A DNA stretch of 16,879 bases, taken from positions 51,118 to 67,996 of the forward strand of contig KL571202.1 of assembly GCA_000715855.1 (NCBI GenBank), in the 5' to 3' direction. Each line of letters opens with the position of its first letter. Position 1 is the first letter of the stretch. Under the pieces are notes generated by a model. That model saw only the letters and a list, made by a program, of their open reading frames with translations. It ran no database searches and was not told the origin of the DNA. Of this stretch, positions 13,916 to 16,879 are shown piece after piece. This DNA comes from Actinoplanes liguriensis. Its GTDB lineage: Bacteria > Actinomycetota > Actinomycetes > Mycobacteriales > Micromonosporaceae. The translations under genes and the position numbers were made by a program.

Positions 13916-15610
13916 TCAGGCGGAGCGGTCGTCCTCCACGGGGCGGGACGGGACGGTCTTGGCGTCGTCGCCAGTATCTGCAGGCGGAGCCTCCGCAGCA
14001 TCAGCGGGCGAAGTCGTTGAGGTCGTCGGGTGGCTCGAGGCCCCAGCTGGCGCACCTGCCGAGGACGGAACAACTGACAACGGCGACGACGGTGCGCCCG
14101 TGGCGGACACAGGCGAGGCGGACACAGGCGAGACGGACGCAGGCAAGGCGGACGTAGGTGAAGCGGACGCAGGTGAAGCGGACGCAGGCGAGACGGACGC
14201 AGGCGAAGCGGACGAGGACGAAGCGGACGAGGGCGAAGCGGCAGGGGGCGGAGCCTCTGCGGACGGAGACGTGGGCCGCATGTAGGCGGACGAATCAATC
14301 CCTGCGGGCACGGGCGGGTTGAATCCGGACGGCCCGGGCGGAGCGAACGGCGAATTCTGCACCGGCGGCGCATAACCCGACGGGGACGACGATGAACTGC
14401 TTGGCGCACCGGCCGCCGCCGGCTGCCCGGGGGTGCCTGTCGGCGCCCACGGGCCTGTCTGCTGGCCAGGGGCACCCTGCGGCGCCCATGGAGCCGTCCC
14501 ATACGGCGCGCCTGACTGCTGCTGCCCGGGAACTGCGCCCGGCTGCTGGCCATAGGGCGCGCTGCCCGGAGGCGGACCGTAAGGCGACGCGGCACCCGGA
14601 GGCGGACCGTAAGGCGACGCAGCGCCGGGCGGGGGGCCATAAGGCGACGCGGCGGGCGGAGGGCCGAAGGCACTGGGTGCTTCAGGTGCACTCTGCGGAC
14701 CGGACGGAGTGGGTGCGTCGGGCGGATTTGGCGCGCTGAACGGGCCAGGGGCACCAAACGGGCTTGGCGAGCCGGACGGATCAGGAGCGCCATAGGGACC
14801 AGGCGCACCAAACGGGCCCGGCTGACCGGACGGGTTGGGAGCACCGTAGGGCCCCGGGGCGCCGAACGAGCCCGGCTGACCGGAGGGGTTGGCAGCGCCG
14901 TAGGGCCCCGGGGCGCCGAACGAACTCGGCTGACCGGAAGGGTTGGCAGCACCGTAGGGGCCGGGAGCACCGTAGGGGCTCGGCGGCCCGAACTGGCCGG
15001 GGGTGCCGAACGCGGTGGGGTGGGGGCCGAAGGCGGGGTTCGGCTGGGTGGACTGTTTGGGAGCCAGGCCGAAGAACGCCCGGGGCGCGACCAGCAGCAT
15101 CGCGCCCACCGCGACGTAGGCCAGAACCTGCAAGCCGGCGACGACGACGTTGAGGCCGATCCAGCCTTCCGGGTACGCCGATCCGAGCGCATCGCTGATC
15201 GAACCCGGAACCGGGTCGCCGGAGCGCTGCGACAACACCGTGATGAACGAGGCGAGGCCGCCGAGCGCGCCCAGCACGCTGAGGACCAGCGCGACGACCC
15301 TGGCGACGCGGCTGCCGCGGCGCAGGCCCAGGCCGAGCACGACGAAGAGCGCGAAGAACAGGATCGACAGGACCGCGGCGAGAGCAGCGTCCAGCCAGAC
15401 GACGGTGACGAAGTTGTCCGCCGTCTCGCCAGTGGCCGCGTCCCGGAATCGGCTGACCGTGCCGGCCGCGACGACGACCGTGGCGATCGCATAACAGAGC
15501 CCGGCCGCACCCATGAGCCACAGCAGGAACGAGGCTGTCGTCACCGCGGGTGGCCGCACGCTGGCAGGCGGCGGTGACGCGGTGACGGGTGGCACGGCTG
15601 CGTAGGACAT
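13916..15610 (-). CDS. Four-helix membrane protein with a long Pro/Gly/Ala/Ser repeat tail
   Basis: A 564-aa protein. After a Pro-rich first 23 residues come four membrane helices at about 24-50, 68-96, 103-126 and 150-174. From about 185 on, the protein is low complexity and surely disordered: five 18-residue repeats of the type [18 protein letters not shown] (213-302), three copies of [10 protein letters not shown] (321-350), Gly/Gln/Pro stretches, a six-Ser run, then nine five-residue repeats of the SASPA type near the C-terminus. Start ATG 15610 has GGGAG about 6 nt upstream. Pro/Gly tails on small membrane proteins are common in actinomycetes but usually shorter and N-terminal. The function is unknown; extension through the wall or polar scaffolding are guesses. 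It follows another repeat-rich gene on the same strand. Confidence 0.85.
   Translation of the reverse strand: MSYAAVPPVTASPPPASVRPPAVTTASFLLWLMGAAGLCYAIATVVVAAGTVSRFRDAATGETADNFVTVVWLDAALAAVLSILFFALFVVLGLGLRRGSRVARVVALVLSVLGALGGLASFITVLSQRSGDPVPGSISDALGSAYPEGWIGLNVVVAGLQVLAYVAVGAMLLVAPRAFFGLAPKQSTQPNPAFGPHPTAFGTPGQFGPPSPYGAPGPYGAANPSGQPSSFGAPGPYGAANPSGQPGSFGAPGPYGAPNPSGQPGPFGAPGPYGAPDPSGSPSPFGAPGPFSAPNPPDAPTPSGPQSAPEAPSAFGPPPAASPYGPPPGAASPYGPPPGAASPYGPPPGSAPYGQQPGAVPGQQQSGAPYGTAPWAPQGAPGQQTGPWAPTGTPGQPAAAGAPSSSSSSPSGYAPPVQNSPFAPPGPSGFNPPVPAGIDSSAYMRPTSPSAEAPPPAASPSSASSSSASPASVSPASASPASASPTSALPASVSPVSASPVSATGAPSSPLSVVPSSAGAPAGASSHPTTSTTSPADAAEAPPADTGDDAKTVPSRPVEDDRSA
14103..14237. repeat. 15-bp tandem repeat, nine copies, in the tail of the membrane protein
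   Basis: Unit GCGGACGCAGGCGAA (plus strand) in nine head-to-tail copies, each five codons of the minus-strand gene. Copies vary at two or three positions. The period keeps frame, so copy number can change without breaking the gene. Confidence 0.85.
14561..14650. repeat. 30-bp tandem repeat, three copies
   Basis: Codes for three [14 protein letters not shown] decapeptides in the minus-strand membrane protein. Copies are nearly identical at the DNA level, indicating recent duplication. Confidence 0.85.
14705..14974. repeat. 54-bp tandem repeat, five copies
   Basis: Codes for five 18-residue repeats (residues 213-302) of the minus-strand membrane protein. The upstream copies are close to identical in DNA; the most C-terminal has drifted. 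Confidence 0.85.
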
Positions 15611-16879
15611 CGAAGGCTCCCGCGGTGTTCGGCTGGCAGGAAACCTACCGCGTATTCGGGATCCGACGCGGGCGGACCGGATCGCCTGTGGATAAGCGAG
15701 CCGGCCCGCCTGTGGACAAGCGGGCCGGCTCCAAAATTCTGGGACAGGATGGGCGGGTGCCGGCGATCAGGCCGAGTCGCGAGGCGCCGTTCCTCGTCGG
15801 CCGCGGAAACCGGAGGAGCGGACGAAACGGGAGGGACGGACGAGACCGGAGGAACCGGAGTAGCTGGAGGAGCGGGGGTAGCCGGAGGAACAGGAGTAGC
15901 TGGTGGAGCAGGAGTAGCTGGAGGAACAGGACCCGCAGCCGAAGGAACCGAAGAAGCAACCGGCGGCTGGTCGTCCCGCACGGTCGACGCGGACCCCGGA
16001 GCCGGACTGGGCGGAATCAGGCTCAGATCGGAACGGGAAGAGGGCTGCGCCCCAGGAGCAGAGCCGGACACCACGTCGGAGGAGGCCGTACCGAAGACCG
16101 CACCGGAGGACGGGTCGGAGGCAGGACCGGAGACGGCAGCGGGCGACGGGCCGGAGGGCGCGGGCGGAAGCAGCCAAGGGTCGCTTGGCGGACCTAACTC
16201 ACTCGGCGGACCGAAATCGGTCGATGCCCGTGAGCCGGGCGCCGGCGGGCCGGACTGCGGCGAAGACGAAGACGAAGACGGCGCGAGGGGAGGCAAGGGG
16301 GACGAGGAGGGCGGACCGGACGCGGGCGGAGCCGAAGACGGCGGCTGCCAGGGATCGGCGGCCTGCCCGTAAGGCGGCGGATAGGCACCCTGCTGACCCG
16401 GATACGGCGCGGCCTGCCCCGGGTACGGCCCCGGCTGGCCCGGATAGGAACCGGGCTGACCCGAGTACGGGTTGGGCTCACCTGGGTACGGGCCGGGCTG
16501 ACCGGAGTACGGGCCGGGCTGACCTGAATACGGCCCGGGCTGGCCCGGGTACGGGCTGGGCTGACCCGGGTACGGGCTGGTCTGACCCGGGTAGGACGGC
16601 GCTCCGGACTGCGGCATCCCCGGCTGAGCTCCCGAGGTCGGCATCCCGGCCGGCGAGCCCGGCGACCCGGGCGATCCAGGCGCCCCGGCGGGCGGGCCGT
16701 AGGAGGGCTGACCCGGATAAGGCGGAAGCCCCGGAGCCGGCTGCCCCGGCTGTCCAAACCCCGGCTGCCCTTGACCGGGCTGCCCGTAACCGGGCTGGCC
16801 GAAGCCAGGCTGCCCTTGACCGGGCTGGCCGTAGCCGGGCTGGCCGAAGCCAGGCTGCCCCTGACCGGGCTGACCGTAG
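15541..16879 (-). CDS. Pro/Gly/Gln-rich repeat protein (5' end outside window)
   Basis: 445 codons of a minus-strand gene that enters from the right edge. It starts with three [15 protein letters not shown] repeats, then ten heptads of the type YPGQPGP, then a Pro/Ser/Ala-rich part and a [14 protein letters not shown] stretch. No membrane helix or known domain is visible, so any folded domain lies beyond the edge or is absent; many actinobacterial proteins begin with tails like this. The last 65 or so residues (from about [15 protein letters not shown]) change to a basic, His/Arg-containing composition, run through a perfect hairpin at 15698-15731, and overlap the first 70 bp of the next gene. 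The natural stop may have been lost by a frameshift near 15770-15800, since another frame stops at 15767. Function unknown. Confidence 0.65.
   Translation of the reverse strand, partial: YGQPGQGQPGFGQPGYGQPGQGQPGFGQPGYGQPGQGQPGFGQPGQPAPGLPPYPGQPSYGPPAGAPGSPGSPGSPAGMPTSGAQPGMPQSGAPSYPGQTSPYPGQPSPYPGQPGPYSGQPGPYSGQPGPYPGEPNPYSGQPGSYPGQPGPYPGQAAPYPGQQGAYPPPYGQAADPWQPPSSAPPASGPPSSSPLPPLAPSSSSSSPQSGPPAPGSRASTDFGPPSELGPPSDPWLLPPAPSGPSPAAVSGPASDPSSGAVFGTASSDVVSGSAPGAQPSSRSDLSLIPPSPAPGSASTVRDDQPPVASSVPSAAGPVPPATPAPPATPVPPATPAPPATPVPPVSSVPPVSSAPPVSAADEERRLATRPDRRHPPILSQNFGAGPLVHRRAGSLIHRRSGPPASDPEYAVGFLPAEHRGSLRCPTQPCHPSPRHRRLPACGHPR
15684..15729. repeat. 22-bp direct repeat, each copy holding a DnaA-box-like site
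   Basis: Two copies (15684-15705 and 15708-15729) differ at two positions. On the minus strand they contain TTATCCACA (15695-15687), the classic DnaA box, and TTGTCCACA (15719-15711), the form favoured by high-GC actinomycetes, in the same orientation 24 bp apart. Confidence 0.55.
15698..15731. terminator. Perfect 12-bp hairpin upstream of the membrane-protein gene
   Basis: GAGCCGGCCCGC and GCGGGCCGGCTC enclose a 10-nt loop. It looks like the terminator of the gene to the right, yet that gene's frame stays open through it to 15541. Confidence 0.65.
16384..16593. repeat. 21-bp tandem repeat, ten copies
   Basis: Codes for ten heptapeptides of the type YPGQPGP or YSGQPGP in the minus-strand repeat protein. 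Copies have drifted at several positions. Confidence 0.85.
16744..16878. repeat. 45-bp tandem repeat, three copies, reaching the window edge
   Basis: Codes for three [15 protein letters not shown] units on the minus strand. The array may continue past the edge. Confidence 0.85.

Noticed and set aside
13389..14285. Plus-strand open frame ending in an acidic DAGEA-type repeat
   Set aside because: The acidic repeat is the reverse reading of the Ser/Ala/Pro repeat in the minus-strand membrane protein, and the first part lies in the 28-bp non-coding repeat.
13693..15510. Second minus-strand open frame of 605 codons in the same place as the membrane protein
   Set aside because: Arg/Pro/Leu-rich shadow in another frame; the 564-aa frame has four clean membrane helices and regular peptide repeats.

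Overview
The window is very GC-rich with strong G/C third-position bias, uses many GTG starts, and carries actinobacterial families: SigE-type ECF sigma factor, LytR-CpsA-Psr protein, class II fructose-bisphosphate aldolase, and Pro/Gly/Gln-tailed membrane proteins. This fits a high-GC actinomycete. The style resembles Micromonosporaceae such as Actinoplanes, but that placement is inference. I saw no rRNA, tRNA, CRISPR array or intact insertion sequence.

Layout. 1-2.4 kb: the start of an ADP-ribosylglycohydrolase (minus) diverges from a LOG/nucleosidase-like gene (plus). A His/Gly-rich membrane microprotein follows and meets an unknown minus-strand gene with the two stop codons interlocked. 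2.4-4 kb: class II fructose-bisphosphate aldolase (minus) and a 63-aa acidic protein (plus). 4-5.6 kb: a minus-strand ECF sigma factor and LCP-type membrane protein, with a 26-codon ORF between them joined at both ends by ATGA overlaps. 5.7-9.5 kb: a divergent two-gene RNA-repair operon, hen1 then pnkp, overlapping by ATGA. 9.6-10.4 kb: a DedA-family membrane protein that looks leaderless. 10.8-11.9 kb: a FucA-like class II aldolase and an ArsR-type repressor, both minus. 12-13.9 kb: about 1.9 kb without a convincing gene, first a lower-GC stretch with possible remnants, then a C-rich, repeat-filled stretch. 13.9-16.9 kb: two minus-strand genes for proteins with long Pro/Gly/Ala/Ser repeat tails, the second running off the right edge.

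How the genes work together. The clearest functional unit is hen1-pnkp. Pnkp heals and seals broken RNA ends and Hen1 adds a 2'-O-methyl mark at the 3' end, so repaired RNA resists re-cutting by ribotoxins. It shares a 109-bp divergent promoter region with the sigma-LCP operon, so the two could respond to a common signal; that is inference. The aldolase FbaA is central glycolysis. Most other genes appear to be single transcription units, many bounded by GC-rich hairpins.

The best candidates for something undescribed are the coupled 26-codon ORF inside the sigma-LCP operon, the LCP protein acting as sigma partner, the perfect 15-bp inverted repeat after pnkp, and two DnaA-box-like sites in a hairpin/direct-repeat block inside the 3' end of the last gene.
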